Shown: positions 29,164 to 38,208 of the stretch, in pieces
How the letters are laid out: every line of letters begins with the position of its first letter
Numbering within the stretch: the stretch's first letter is position 1
Assembly (NCBI RefSeq): GCF_026339875.1
Contig: NZ_JAPEPZ010000001.1
Location: forward strand, 3,162,001 to 3,226,000
Reading direction: 5' to 3'
Length of the DNA stretch: 64,000 bases
From: Streptomyces sp. NBC_01571
Lineage (GTDB): Bacteria; Actinomycetota; Actinomycetes; Streptomycetales; Streptomycetaceae
Position numbers and translations under genes: made by a program
The notes under the pieces: generated by a model
Databases searched by the model: none
The model's input: the letters and a program-made list of their open reading frames with translations, nothing else
Told to the model about the DNA's origin: nothing

Positions 29164-30081
29164 ATGGGTGTCTCCACCTCGTCCCCGGAAAAACGGATCT
29201 CCGTCGTCACGGTCGACTTCCCGCCGGTGAACGCGCTGCCGGTGCGCGGCTGGTTCGACCTCGCCGACGCCGTGCGCGCCGCGGGCCGCGACCCCGGAGT
29301 CCGGTGTGTCGTCCTGACGGCCGCCGGGCGCGGTTTCAACGCGGGTGTGGACATCAAGGAGATGCAGCGGGAGGCCCTGGAGACCGGGGGCCACCACGCG
29401 CTCGTCGGGGCGAACCGCGGCTGCTTCGAGGCCTTCGCCGCGGTCTACGAGTGCGAGGTGCCGGTCGTCGCGGCGGTCCACGGATTCTGTCTGGGCGGCG
29501 GGATCGGACTGGTGGGGAACGCGGACGTGATCGTGGCGAGCGAGGACGCCACCTTCGGCCTGCCCGAGCTGGACCGCGGCGCCCTCGGCGCGGCCACCCA
29601 CCTGGCCCGTCTGGTCCCGGGGCACCTGATGCGCGCGCTGTACTACACCGCGCGTACGGCGACCGCGGCCGAGCTGCACGCGCACGGCTCGGTGTGGAAG
29701 GTCGTACGGCGGGCGGAGCTCCAGGAGGCCGCCTTGGAGCTGGCCCGCGAGATTGCCGCCAAGGACGGCGAGTTGATCAGGCTCGCCAAGGCCGCTCTCA
29801 ACGGCATCGACCCCGTGGACGTCCGTCGCAGCTACCGCTTCGAACAGGGCTTCACCTTCGAGGCGAACCTCAGCGGAGTGGCCGATCGCGTCCGCGACAC
29901 GTTCGGCCGAGAGGCCCCGGAGGCGGCCACGCGGGCCGCCGGCACCCCGCCGCGCGAGGCACACGGGGCACACCAGGCACACCACGAACCCGAGGAGCAC
30001 GGGAACCACGGCAACCACGGGAACCACGGGAACCACGGGAACCACGGGCGAGAGTACGGGAATCGGGAGGCCGCCCAGTGA
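29164..30081 (+). CDS. echA20: EchA20-like crotonase (ring D hydrolase of the steroid HIP pathway), with His/Gly-rich tail
   Basis: A 305-residue crotonase. Residues 1-250 match EchA20: TVDFPPVNALPVRGWFDLADAV, the oxyanion segment GRGFNAGVDIKEMQRE, HGFCLGGGIGLVGNADVIVASEDATFGLPELDRGALGAATHL, and the end SYRFEQGFTFEANLSGVAD. EchA20 opens ring D of the bicyclic CoA thioester. Known homologues end near residue 247. Here 50 more residues follow, rich in His and ending in five GNH triplets (30001-30048). GTGA overlap with ipdA. Read from an ATG 19 bp after operator A, with no strong ribosome site. Confidence 0.85.
   Translation: MGVSTSSPEKRISVVTVDFPPVNALPVRGWFDLADAVRAAGRDPGVRCVVLTAAGRGFNAGVDIKEMQREALETGGHHALVGANRGCFEAFAAVYECEVPVVAAVHGFCLGGGIGLVGNADVIVASEDATFGLPELDRGALGAATHLARLVPGHLMRALYYTARTATAAELHAHGSVWKVVRRAELQEAALELAREIAAKDGELIRLAKAALNGIDPVDVRRSYRFEQGFTFEANLSGVADRVRDTFGREAPEAATRAAGTPPREAHGAHQAHHEPEEHGNHGNHGNHGNHGNHGREYGNREAAQ
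30001..30048. repeat. In-frame 9-bp tandem repeat encoding GNH units
   Basis: Five copies of GGGAACCAC (the second is GGCAACCAC) followed by GGG. Encodes GNHGNHGNHGNHGNHG at the C-terminus of the EchA20-like protein. The low divergence suggests recent slippage. Confidence 0.85.
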
Positions 30082-30935
30082 GCGACAAGACCATGTCGGC
30101 GGACGAGGCCGTCGCCCGTCTCGCGAGCGGGATGACGCTGGGCATCGGCGGCTGGGGTTCGCGCCGCAAGCCGATGGCCCTGGTCAGAGCGCTGCTCCGG
30201 ACGGGGATCACTGATCTCACCGTCGTGTCGTACGGCGGCCCGGACGTCGGTCTGCTCGCCGCCGCCGGACGGATCCGCAAGCTGGTCACCGCCTTCACCA
30301 CCCTCGACTCCATCCCGCTCGAACCGCACTACCGCGCGGCGCGCGAGAGCGGCGCCTTCGAGCTGACGGAGGTCGACGAGTCGATGTTCATGTGGGGTCT
30401 GCACGCCGCCGCGAACCGGCTCCCCTTCCTGCCGGTGCGCGCCGGTCTCGGCTCGGACGTGATGCGGGTCAACCCCGGCCTGCGGACCGTGACCTCCCCG
30501 TACGAGGACGGGGAGACGTTCGTCGCCATGCCCGCTCTCCGCCTGGACGCGGCCCTGGTCCACATGAACCGCGCGGACCGCGCGGGCAACGGCCAGTATC
30601 TGGGCCCGGACCCGTACTTCGACGACCTGTTCTGCGAGGCGGCCGACACGGCGTACGTCTCCTGCGAGCAGCTCGTCGACCATCTCGGCACCGCCGCGCT
30701 CAGCAAGGAGGCCGCGCCGCAGACACTGCTGCTGAGCCGGTCGAGCGTGACGGGCGTCGTCGAGACGCCGAACGGCGCGCACTTCACCTCCTGCGCCCCC
30801 GACTACGCGCGCGACGAACCCTTCCAGAAGCTGTACGCGACCACACCGTACGACCGGTTCGCCGAGCGCTTCCTCGCCGGTGACGAAGAGGCGTACCAGT
30901 CCGCCGTGCGGACCTGGCACAAGGAGCGGCGATGA
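30078..30935 (+). CDS. ipdA: IpdA-like alpha subunit of the COCHEA-CoA hydrolase
   Basis: A 285-residue class I CoA-transferase-fold subunit (Mtb IpdA is 292). The glycine-rich GMTLGIGGWGSRRKPMALVRALLR near residues 18-41 and the GAHFTSCAPDYGRD-like segment near 245 are typical of IpdA. The acidic stretch ELTEVDESM at about 95-103 holds the expected catalytic Glu. IpdAB is not a transferase but hydrolyses the last carbocycle (ring C) in HIP degradation. The GTG at 30078 overlaps the echA20 stop; the end overlaps ipdB (ATGA). Confidence 0.88.
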   Translation: MSDKTMSADEAVARLASGMTLGIGGWGSRRKPMALVRALLRTGITDLTVVSYGGPDVGLLAAAGRIRKLVTAFTTLDSIPLEPHYRAARESGAFELTEVDESMFMWGLHAAANRLPFLPVRAGLGSDVMRVNPGLRTVTSPYEDGETFVAMPALRLDAALVHMNRADRAGNGQYLGPDPYFDDLFCEAADTAYVSCEQLVDHLGTAALSKEAAPQTLLLSRSSVTGVVETPNGAHFTSCAPDYARDEPFQKLYATTPYDRFAERFLAGDEEAYQSAVRTWHKERR

Positions 30936-31705
30936 GCCCGGTCCCCGCGGTCACCCGCGCCGAGTACTGCGTGATCGCCTGCGCCGAGGCCTGGCGGGGC
31001 GACGGCGAGGTGCTCGCCAGCCCCATGGGCACGATCCCTTCCATCGGCGCCCGTCTCGCCAGGCGCACCTTCTCCCCCGACCTGCTGATGACCGACGGCG
31101 AGGCCCTGCTGGTCGGCCTCGACGGCACCCCCGAGGGCTGGCTGCCGTACCGCCGGCACCTCACCGCGGTGACCGGCGGACGCCGGCACGTGATGATGGG
31201 CGCGAGTCAGATCGACCGCTTCGGCAACCAGAACATCTCCTGCGTCGGCGACTGGGCCCGGCCGCGGCGCCAACTGCTCGGCGTGCGCGGAGCGCCGGTC
31301 AACACCCTTAACAATCCGACCAGTTACTGGATCCCGAAGCACTCCCGGCGGGTCTTCGTCGAGCGGGTCGACATGGTGTGCGGGGTGGGGTACGACCGGG
31401 CGGCCGCCGCGGGCCCGAGCGCCACCCGCTTCCACCGCATCCCGCGCGTGGTGAGCGACCTCGGCGTCCTCGACTTCGCCACGCCCGACCACTCCATGCG
31501 CCTGGCCTCACTGCATCCGGGCGTCACCGTGGAGGAGGTGCGGGAGGCCACGGGCTTCGAGCTGTGCGTGCCCGCCGATGTGCCGTACACCCGCGAACCG
31601 ACCGCGCTGGAGCTGGAGTTGATCCGCACCGTGATCGATCCGGGCGCCGACCGGGACCGCGAGGTCGCGGGGCCGGCCCCGCGCGCCGGAGAGGCCGGGC
31701 GCTGA
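30932..31705 (+). CDS. ipdB: IpdB-like beta subunit of the COCHEA-CoA hydrolase
   Basis: A 257-residue partner subunit (Mtb IpdB is 250). Typical segments are ASPMGTIPSIGARLARRTFSPDLLMTDGEA, MMGASQIDRFGNQNIS and LNNPTSYWIPKHSRRVFVERVDMV. It starts at ATG 30932 in a four-base overlap with ipdA and shares one base with the ipdC start (TGATG), so the three are translationally coupled. The order echA20-ipdA-ipdB-ipdC equals that in M. tuberculosis and Rhodococcus. Confidence 0.88.
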   Translation: MSPVPAVTRAEYCVIACAEAWRGDGEVLASPMGTIPSIGARLARRTFSPDLLMTDGEALLVGLDGTPEGWLPYRRHLTAVTGGRRHVMMGASQIDRFGNQNISCVGDWARPRRQLLGVRGAPVNTLNNPTSYWIPKHSRRVFVERVDMVCGVGYDRAAAAGPSATRFHRIPRVVSDLGVLDFATPDHSMRLASLHPGVTVEEVREATGFELCVPADVPYTREPTALELELIRTVIDPGADRDREVAGPAPRAGEAGR

Positions 31706-32841
31706 TGGAGACCGCGCTCACCCGTCTCGTCGGCGTCCGTCACCCGGTCGTGCAGACCGGCATGGGGTGGGTCGCGGGGCCCCGGCTGGTCTCCGCCACG
31801 GCGAACGCGGGAGCGCTGGGCATCCTGGCCTCCGCGACGATGACCCTCGACCACCTGCGGGACGCGGTGCGGGAGGTCAGGTCCCGTACGGACGCGCCGT
31901 TCGGGGTGAATCTGCGGGCCGACGCGGGGGACGCGGGCGAGCGGGTGCGGATCATCGTCGAGGAGGGCGTGCGGGTCGCGTCGTTCGCGCTCGCGCCCTC
32001 CCGTGAGCTGATCGCCGAGCTGAAGGAGGCGGGGGTGGTCGTCGTGCCCTCCGTCGGGGCGCGCCGGCACGCGGAGAAGGTGGCCGGGTGGGGCGCGGAC
32101 GCGGTGATCGTGCAGGGCGGCGAGGGCGGCGGACACACCGGCGAGGTGGCGACGACGGTGCTGCTGCCGCAGGTGGTGGACGCCGTGGACATCCCGGTGG
32201 TGGCGGCGGGCGGTTTCCACGACGGGCGGGGGCTGGTCGCGGCGCTGGCCTACGGGGCGGCGGGCATCGCGATGGGGACGCGTTTCCTGCTCACCTCCGA
32301 CTCCACCGTCCCGGACGCGGTGAAGGCGGCGTATCTGGCGGCCGCCGTCGGGGACGTCACGGTCACGAGAGCCGTCGACGGACTGCCGCACCGCATGCTG
32401 CGTACGGAGTTCGTCGGCTCCCTGGAGCGGGCCGGCCGTGCGCGGGCGCTCGTCCGGGCGGTGCGCCGGGCGGCGGCCTTCCGGCGGGTGTCCGGTCTCT
32501 CCTGGCCCCGGATGGTCCGTGACGGCCTCGCCATGAGGCACGGCAGGGACCTGACCTGGAGCCAGGTGCTGCTGGCCGCGAACACGCCGATGCTGCTCAA
32601 GGCGGCGATGGTGGACGGGCGTACGGATCTGGGGGTGATGGCGTCGGGGCAGGTCGCGGGGGTGATCGAGGATCTGCCGTCCTGCGCGGAGCTGGTCGAG
32701 GGGCTGATGGCGCAAGCGGGGGCGGTTCTCCGGGGGCTTCCCGCACACCCCGGGTGTACGCACCCCGGTGTACAGCCGGCGCATGACCGAGACGCCGGGC
32801 ATCCGCGAGGCCCGTGCCCGGCCGGCCGAAATCCTCAGTAG
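31705..32841 (+). CDS. ipdC: IpdC-like flavin enzyme (nitronate monooxygenase fold)
   Basis: A 378-residue NPD-type FMN protein. Motifs: HPVVQTGMGWVAGPRLVSATANAGALGILASATMT, FGVNLRADA, VVPSVGARRHAEKVAGWGADAVIVQGGEGGGHTG, AAGGFHDGRGL and AMGTRFLLTSDS. IpdC is thought to oxidise the hydroxylated bicyclic CoA ester before ring opening. The match ends at about residue 345 (IEDLPSCAELVEGLM). The last 33 residues (from GLPAHPGCTHP) look unlike the family and run into the antitoxin remnant, as if the native end was lost. Confidence 0.85.
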   Translation: METALTRLVGVRHPVVQTGMGWVAGPRLVSATANAGALGILASATMTLDHLRDAVREVRSRTDAPFGVNLRADAGDAGERVRIIVEEGVRVASFALAPSRELIAELKEAGVVVVPSVGARRHAEKVAGWGADAVIVQGGEGGGHTGEVATTVLLPQVVDAVDIPVVAAGGFHDGRGLVAALAYGAAGIAMGTRFLLTSDSTVPDAVKAAYLAAAVGDVTVTRAVDGLPHRMLRTEFVGSLERAGRARALVRAVRRAAAFRRVSGLSWPRMVRDGLAMRHGRDLTWSQVLLAANTPMLLKAAMVDGRTDLGVMASGQVAGVIEDLPSCAELVEGLMAQAGAVLRGLPAHPGCTHPGVQPAHDRDAGHPRGPCPAGRNPQ

Positions 32842-32911
32842 CCCCGGGGCCGAGGGGTAACCACGGTGATCATCCCGCCGAGGCGGACGCCCCCTCGCTG
32901 CCGCGGCCTGA
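32783..32911 (+). pseudogene. Remnant of a Phd/YefM-type antitoxin gene
   Basis: ATG 32783 reads MTETPGIREARARPAEIL, the usual opening of Phd/YefM antitoxins (MTE-IREAR-LAE). It then hits a stop at 32858. In neighbouring frames TVII (32863-32874) and RRGGRPLAAAA (32876-32908) continue the family pattern TVITRRGRPVAAVV, so at least two small indels broke the gene. It overlaps the tail of ipdC. No toxin is recognisable next to it. Confidence 0.45.
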
Positions 32912-32974
32912 GCGGCCCGGCGAACCTGCGTGGGGCAGAGCGCGCACGCGGGGCACCGACGACGTGCCTTCGCG

Positions 32975-33050
32975 CCGCAGAGGCGCAGAGGCGCAGAGGC
33001 GCGGAGGCGCGGAGGCGCAGAGGCGCAGAGGCGCAGAGGCGCAGACGCAG
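32975..33050. repeat. 8-bp tandem repeat, nine units
   Basis: Nine near-perfect units of GCGCAGAG (two read GCGCGGAG, the last GCGCAGAC) run head to tail. The spacing and unit length exclude CRISPR. It separates the antitoxin remnant from the TetR fragment. The rest of the 32842-33366 gap holds only those remnants. Confidence 0.85.
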
Positions 33051-33072
33051 TGCGCTTTCCAGGGCACAGCGT

Positions 33073-33366
33073 CTCCGCCTCCTGGGCGGTGAGGCGCCCG
33101 GTCGCGATGTGTGCCGCGGCGGTGTGCTGGAGCCCGAGGACGGCGGCGAGCCAGTCCGGGGGAAGTGCCGGGTCGAAGTCGCCCGTGTGCCGGCCTCGCC
33201 GGATGAGCCGTTCGAGCCGCACGGGCGCGAAGTCATGGGGGTCGTCGTCGGGCCGCGGATCCCGGCCGCCGATGCGTTCCGCACGAGGGGATAGCGGACG
33301 AGGAACCGCCGGCCCGCGCCGAGGAACCGGGCCAGGGCATCCGAGCGGTGTCCGGCGCGAGCGCGG
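33073..33366 (-). pseudogene. C-terminal fragment of a TetR-family regulator, frameshifted
   Basis: On the minus strand, right after the fadA6 stop, one frame reads DALARFLGAGRRFLVRYPLVRNA. After a frame change near 33265 another reads VRLERLIRRGRHTGDFDPAL, PPDWLAAVLGLQHTAAAHIA and TGRLTAQEAETL. Both are typical of the ligand domain of small TetR regulators. There is no N-terminal DNA-binding half, and the end merges into the 8-bp repeat. It is not a piece of the intact kstR2. Confidence 0.5.
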
Positions 33367-34524
<1,158 letters not shown>

Positions 34525-34546
34525 GACCACTCCTCCGCAGACGGGG

Positions 34547-35158
34547 CTAGGGACGTACGGAGATCCCGTCCAGCACCATCGACAGGTACTGCCGGGCGAT
34601 CTCCTCCGGGCTGTGCTGTCCGCCGGGCCGGTACCAGGACGCGGCGACCCAGACGGTGTCGCGCACGAACCGGTAGGTGAGCCGGATGTCGAGGTCGGAC
34701 CGGAAGGCCTCGGCGGTGACGCCGCGCTCCAGCGTGGTCAGCCACGCCTTCTCGAAGTTGCGCTGCGATTCCGCGAGGAACGCGAAGCGCTGCTGGGCGG
34801 CGAGGTGCCGGGACTCCTTCTGGTAGATCGCGACGGCGGCCCGGTGCCGGTCGATCTCCCGGAAGGACTCGGTGACCAGGGCCTCCAGGGTTTCCCGGGG
34901 GCCGAGTTCGGCGGCGAGGACGGTGTCGTAGCCGTCCCAGAGCTCGTCGAGGAAGGTCCGCAGGATCTCTTCCAGCATCGATTCCTTGGAGTCGAAGTGG
35001 TAGTAGAGACTGCCCGCGAGCATCCCGGCCTGGTCCGCGATCCTGCGTACGGTGGTGGCGTTGTAGCCCTGCTCGGCGAAGACCTCGGCGGCGAGGCCGA
35101 GGAGTTCACGGCGGCGCTCCGGGGTGGCGGTCACCTGGGGCTTCTTCTTGGTAGGCAC
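34547..35158 (-). CDS. kstR2: TetR-family repressor, KstR2-like
   Basis: A 203-residue regulator. The HTH is RRRELLGLAAEVFAEQGYNATTVRRIADQAGMLAGSLYYHFDSKESMLEEI. The ligand domain shares long stretches with KstR2 (AVAIYQKESRHLA, LTYRFVRDTVWVAASWYRPGG, EEIARQYLSMVLDGI). KstR2 represses the HIP genes and is released by HIP-CoA. Starts at GTG 35158. It lies between ipdF and fadA6, as in M. tuberculosis where the regulator sits near fadA6 and the ipdF gene. Its probable targets are operators A and B. Confidence 0.85.
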   Translation of the reverse strand: MPTKKKPQVTATPERRRELLGLAAEVFAEQGYNATTVRRIADQAGMLAGSLYYHFDSKESMLEEILRTFLDELWDGYDTVLAAELGPRETLEALVTESFREIDRHRAAVAIYQKESRHLAAQQRFAFLAESQRNFEKAWLTTLERGVTAEAFRSDLDIRLTYRFVRDTVWVAASWYRPGGQHSPEEIARQYLSMVLDGISVRP

Positions 35159-35248
35159 CGGTCCATTGTGATGCCGGTGCCGCGGCAGGAGACGTCTGCC
35201 CGTGAAGGAGCGGCGTCCGGGCGGACGACGGGACTTTCGCGACCCGCC

Positions 35249-36040
35249 CTAGGCATGCTGGCTGCTGACGGCGACGACCTCACCGGTCATGTACGAGGAG
35301 TAGCCGGACGCCAGGAACACGATCACGTTGGCCACCTCCCAGGGTTGCGCGTACCGGCCGAAGACCTCACGGCCCGTCAGTTCCGCCAGCAGTTCGGGGG
35401 TGGTCACCTTCGCCAGGTGCGGGTGCATGGCGAGACTTGGGGACACCGCGTTGACCCGGACCCCGTAGGCGGCAGCCTCGATCGCGGCGCAGCGGGTGAG
35501 CGCCATGACCCCGGCCTTGGCGGCGGCGTAGTGCGCCTGGCCCGCCTGGGCGCGCCAGCCGACGACGGAGGCGTTGTTCACGATCACGCCGCCGCCGGCC
35601 TGCTCCTTGAAGCGCCGCAGTGCGGCGCGGGTGCACCGGAAGGTGCCGCCCAGGGTCACGTCGAGGACCTTCGACCACTGTGCGTCGGTCATGTCGACCA
35701 GGGCCGAGGTGCCGCCGAGACCCGCGTTGTTGACGACGACGTCCAGTCCGCCGTGGAGGTCGTCCGCCCGCGCGAACAGGGCCTCCACCTGTCCTTCGTC
35801 CGTCACGTCGCAGGGCAGCGCGGAGACGTTCCCGGCGCCGAACTCGGCGGCCAGGGCTTCCTCGCTCTCGTTCAGGCGGCGCAGGTGCGCGTCGCTGATG
35901 ACCACCCGCGCGCCCTCCTCCAGGAGCCTGCGCGCCGTGGCTCCGCCGATGCCCGCGCCCGCGGCGGCCGTGACGACGGCCGTGCGTCCCCTCAGCAGTC
36001 CGTGCCCCGGTTCGTAGGCGGGAGTCTCGACGTCGCTCAT
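35249..36040 (-). CDS. ipdF: IpdF-like short-chain dehydrogenase
   Basis: A 263-residue SDR closely following IpdF: GHGLLRGRTAVVTAAAGAGIGGATARRLLEEGA, VISDAHLRRL, LVNNAGLGG, NNASVVGWRAQAGQAHYAAAKAGVMALTRC, and the end SSYMTGEVVAVSSQH. The unusual AAAG-GIG cofactor loop is a mark of this subgroup. IpdF reduces or oxidises the ring hydroxyl/keto group of HIP-CoA-type intermediates. It is first in a leftward operon, with its ATG 13 bp from operator B. Confidence 0.87.
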   Translation of the reverse strand: MSDVETPAYEPGHGLLRGRTAVVTAAAGAGIGGATARRLLEEGARVVISDAHLRRLNESEEALAAEFGAGNVSALPCDVTDEGQVEALFARADDLHGGLDVVVNNAGLGGTSALVDMTDAQWSKVLDVTLGGTFRCTRAALRRFKEQAGGGVIVNNASVVGWRAQAGQAHYAAAKAGVMALTRCAAIEAAAYGVRVNAVSPSLAMHPHLAKVTTPELLAELTGREVFGRYAQPWEVANVIVFLASGYSSYMTGEVVAVSSQHA

Positions 36041-36053
36041 ACCGCCAAGCTAA

Positions 36054-36073
36054 CCTACCAAACACTTGTTAGG
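36054..36073. promoter_or_regulatory. KstR2-like operator B
   Basis: The minus-strand reading CCTAACAAGTGTTTGGTAGG matches operator A at 17 of 20 positions and 13 of 14 positions of the KstR2 consensus (ACCAAACACTTGTT on the plus strand). It lies in the 60-bp divergent gap between ipdF and fadE31. In both operators a TAGCT- hexamer follows the GTTTGGT side, a possible -10 element. Confidence 0.72.
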
Positions 36074-36100
36074 GAAGCTCGCCGTCGAGAGGTCACGTCG

Positions 36101-37240
36101 ATGGATCTCACGCACTCCCCCGCCGACGAGGCGTTCCGCGCCGAGGTCCGGGCCTGGCTCGGTGCCCATGTGCCGAGCGTCCCGCTGCCCTCTTTGGAGA
36201 CCGAGGAGGGTTTCGCCGCCCACCGCGCGTGGGAGGCCGAACTGGCCGCGGACCGCTGGTCGGTGGTGTCCTGGCCCGCGGCGTACGGCGGCCGGGACGC
36301 GGACATCGTGCGCTGGCTGGTGTTCGAGGAGGAGTACTACGCGGCGGGCGCGCCGGGCCGTGTCACCCAGAACGGCATCAACCTGCTGGCGCCCTCCCTC
36401 TTCGAGCACGGCACACCGCGGCAGCGGGCCCGGGTGCTGCCCTCCATGGCCACCGGTGAGGTCGTCTGGGCACAGGCCTGGTCCGAGCCGGAGGCCGGGT
36501 CCGACCTGGCGTCCCTCACCTCCCGCGCGGTGCGCGCCGAAGGGGGCTGGCTGCTGAGCGGCCAGAAGACCTGGTCGTCGCGTGCCGCCTTCGCCGATCG
36601 CGCGTTCGGACTGTTCCGCAGCGACCCCGACACGCCGAAACCCCACCAGGGGCTGACCTATCTGATGTTCGGCCTGCGGGCGCCCGGGGTCACGGTCCGG
36701 CCGATCGGCCGCCTCGACGGGAAGCCGGCCTTCGCCGAGATCTTCCTGGACGAGGTCTTCGTCCCCGACGAGGACGTGATCGGCGAGCCCGGCCAGGGCT
36801 GGCGGATCGCCATGTCGACGGCGGGCGACGAACGCGGGCTGCGGCTCCGCTCCCCCGGCCGCTTCCTGGCCGCCGCGGACCGGCTGTTCGCCCTGTGGCG
36901 GAGCCGGGACAGCCCGGCGTGGGCCGCGGACCGGGTGGCGGACGCGCTGATCGGCGCCCGCGCGTACCAGTTGTTCGCCTACGCCCACGCCTCCCGCCTC
37001 CTCGACGGCGGGAGCATCGGCCCGGAGGCCAGTCTGAACAAGGTCTTCTGGTCCGAGTACGACATCGCGCTGCACGAGACCGCGCTCGATCTCCTGGGCC
37101 AGGAGGGCGAGACGGCGGACACGGACTGGTCCGAGGGGTACGTGTTCTCCCTCGCCGGCCCGATCTACGCCGGCACGAACGAGATCCAGCGCGACATCGT
37201 CGCCGAGCGCCTGCTCGGCCTCCCGAAGGGCCGTCGCTGA
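36101..37240 (+). CDS. fadE31: FadE31-like acyl-CoA dehydrogenase
   Basis: A 379-residue acyl-CoA dehydrogenase (Mtb FadE31 is 377). Matching segments are WPAAYGGRDADIVRWLVFEEEYYAAGAPGR, WAQAWSEPEAGSDLASL (flavin site), GWLLSGQKTWSSRA, and the C-terminal GPIYAGTNEIQRDIVAERLLGLP. The FadE31 type, not FadE30, is suggested by the EEEYYAAGAPGR and SPGRFLAAADRL segments. The start follows GAGAGG. It shares one base with the next gene. In the pathway, FadE31 and FadE32 form a heteromeric dehydrogenase acting on a late linear CoA intermediate. Confidence 0.82.
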   Translation: MDLTHSPADEAFRAEVRAWLGAHVPSVPLPSLETEEGFAAHRAWEAELAADRWSVVSWPAAYGGRDADIVRWLVFEEEYYAAGAPGRVTQNGINLLAPSLFEHGTPRQRARVLPSMATGEVVWAQAWSEPEAGSDLASLTSRAVRAEGGWLLSGQKTWSSRAAFADRAFGLFRSDPDTPKPHQGLTYLMFGLRAPGVTVRPIGRLDGKPAFAEIFLDEVFVPDEDVIGEPGQGWRIAMSTAGDERGLRLRSPGRFLAAADRLFALWRSRDSPAWAADRVADALIGARAYQLFAYAHASRLLDGGSIGPEASLNKVFWSEYDIALHETALDLLGQEGETADTDWSEGYVFSLAGPIYAGTNEIQRDIVAERLLGLPKGRR

Positions 37241-38208
37241 TGCGCTTCCTCCTCGATGCCGAACAGCGCGCGTTCGCCGGCTCCCTCGACGCGATGCTGA
37301 CGGCCGCGGACACGCCGTCGGTCGTACGGGACTGGAGCCGGGGCGAGCACGGCAGCGGCCGTGCGCTGTGGTCCCGGGTCGCCGAGGCGGGCGTGTTCGC
37401 GCTGGCGGTGCCGGCCGCCCACGCGGGACTGGGCCCGCTGCCGGTGGAACTGGCCGTGGGCTTCGTCGAGCTGGGGCGGCACGCGGTGCCGGGTCCGTTG
37501 GCGGAGACGGTCGCGGCGGCCGCCCTGCTGGCGGAGCTGGCGGACCCCGGCCCCGCGGAGCGGCTGCTTCCGGCACTGCTCTCGGGCGAGGCGTCGGCGA
37601 CCCTGGCCCTCGACGGTTCGTACGCGCTGGACGGCGACGCGGCGACCGTCCGCCTCGCCCTGACCGCCGGCGGACTGCGTCTGGCCCCCGGCCACGGCCC
37701 GGTCCGCGCCTGTCTGGACCCCGCCCGCCGCCTCACCCCGCTGACGGCGGGCGGCGAACTCCTGTCCACCGCGCCCCCCGTGGAACACGCCCTCACCTGG
37801 GCCCGGCTCGCCACCGCCGCCCAGGCCCTGGGTGTCGGTCTCACGCTCCTCGACCGGACGGTCGCCCACGTCCGGCGCCGCACCCAGTTCGGTGTCCCCG
37901 TCGGCTCCTTCCAGGCCGTCAAGCACCGGCTCGCCGACGCGAGGACGGCCCTGGAGTTCGCGCGCCCGCTGCTCTTCGGAGCGGCCCTGACCATGGCACC
38001 CGCCGATGTCGCCGCCGCCAAGGTCACCGCCTGCGAGGCGGCGTACGCCACCGCGCGCGCCGCACTCCAGCTGCACGGCGCGATCGGCTACACCGCCGAG
38101 TACGACCTGTCGCTGTGGCTGGCCAGGGCCCGCGCCCTGCGCACCGCCTGGGGCGGCCCGGCCGAGTGCCGGGCGGCCGTCCTCAGTGGTCGTGCCGCTC
38201 GCCCGTGA
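37240..38208 (+). CDS. fadE32: FadE32-like acyl-CoA dehydrogenase subunit
   Basis: A 322-residue, shorter dehydrogenase subunit (Mtb FadE32 319, FadE33 318). The N-terminal half is divergent; the C-terminal half has the flavin and tetramer motif LLDRTVAHVRRRTQFGVPVGSFQAVKHRLADA and ALQLHGAIGYTAEYDLSLWLARAR. Such short subunits pair with a full-length partner, here FadE31. FadE33 is the alternative name. TGATG coupling to fadE31. The last 26 bp overlap the convergent cytochrome b gene. Confidence 0.8.
   Translation: MRFLLDAEQRAFAGSLDAMLTAADTPSVVRDWSRGEHGSGRALWSRVAEAGVFALAVPAAHAGLGPLPVELAVGFVELGRHAVPGPLAETVAAAALLAELADPGPAERLLPALLSGEASATLALDGSYALDGDAATVRLALTAGGLRLAPGHGPVRACLDPARRLTPLTAGGELLSTAPPVEHALTWARLATAAQALGVGLTLLDRTVAHVRRRTQFGVPVGSFQAVKHRLADARTALEFARPLLFGAALTMAPADVAAAKVTACEAAYATARAALQLHGAIGYTAEYDLSLWLARARALRTAWGGPAECRAAVLSGRAARP

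Noticed and set aside
30078-31705. 3-oxoacid CoA-transferase (SCOT/PcaIJ type) as the name for the two subunits
   Set aside because: The fold is shared, but the sequence details and neighbours fit the hydrolase pair IpdA/IpdB.
32975-33050. Tandem repeats considered as a CRISPR array
   Set aside because: Units are 8 bp with no spacers. The 9-bp array at 30001-30048 and the 21-bp array at 26560-26643 were rejected for the same reason.
36101-37240. FadE30 as the name of the first dehydrogenase
   Set aside because: The internal segments and C-terminus fit FadE31 better, and it is directly coupled to a FadE32/33-type short subunit, its known partner.
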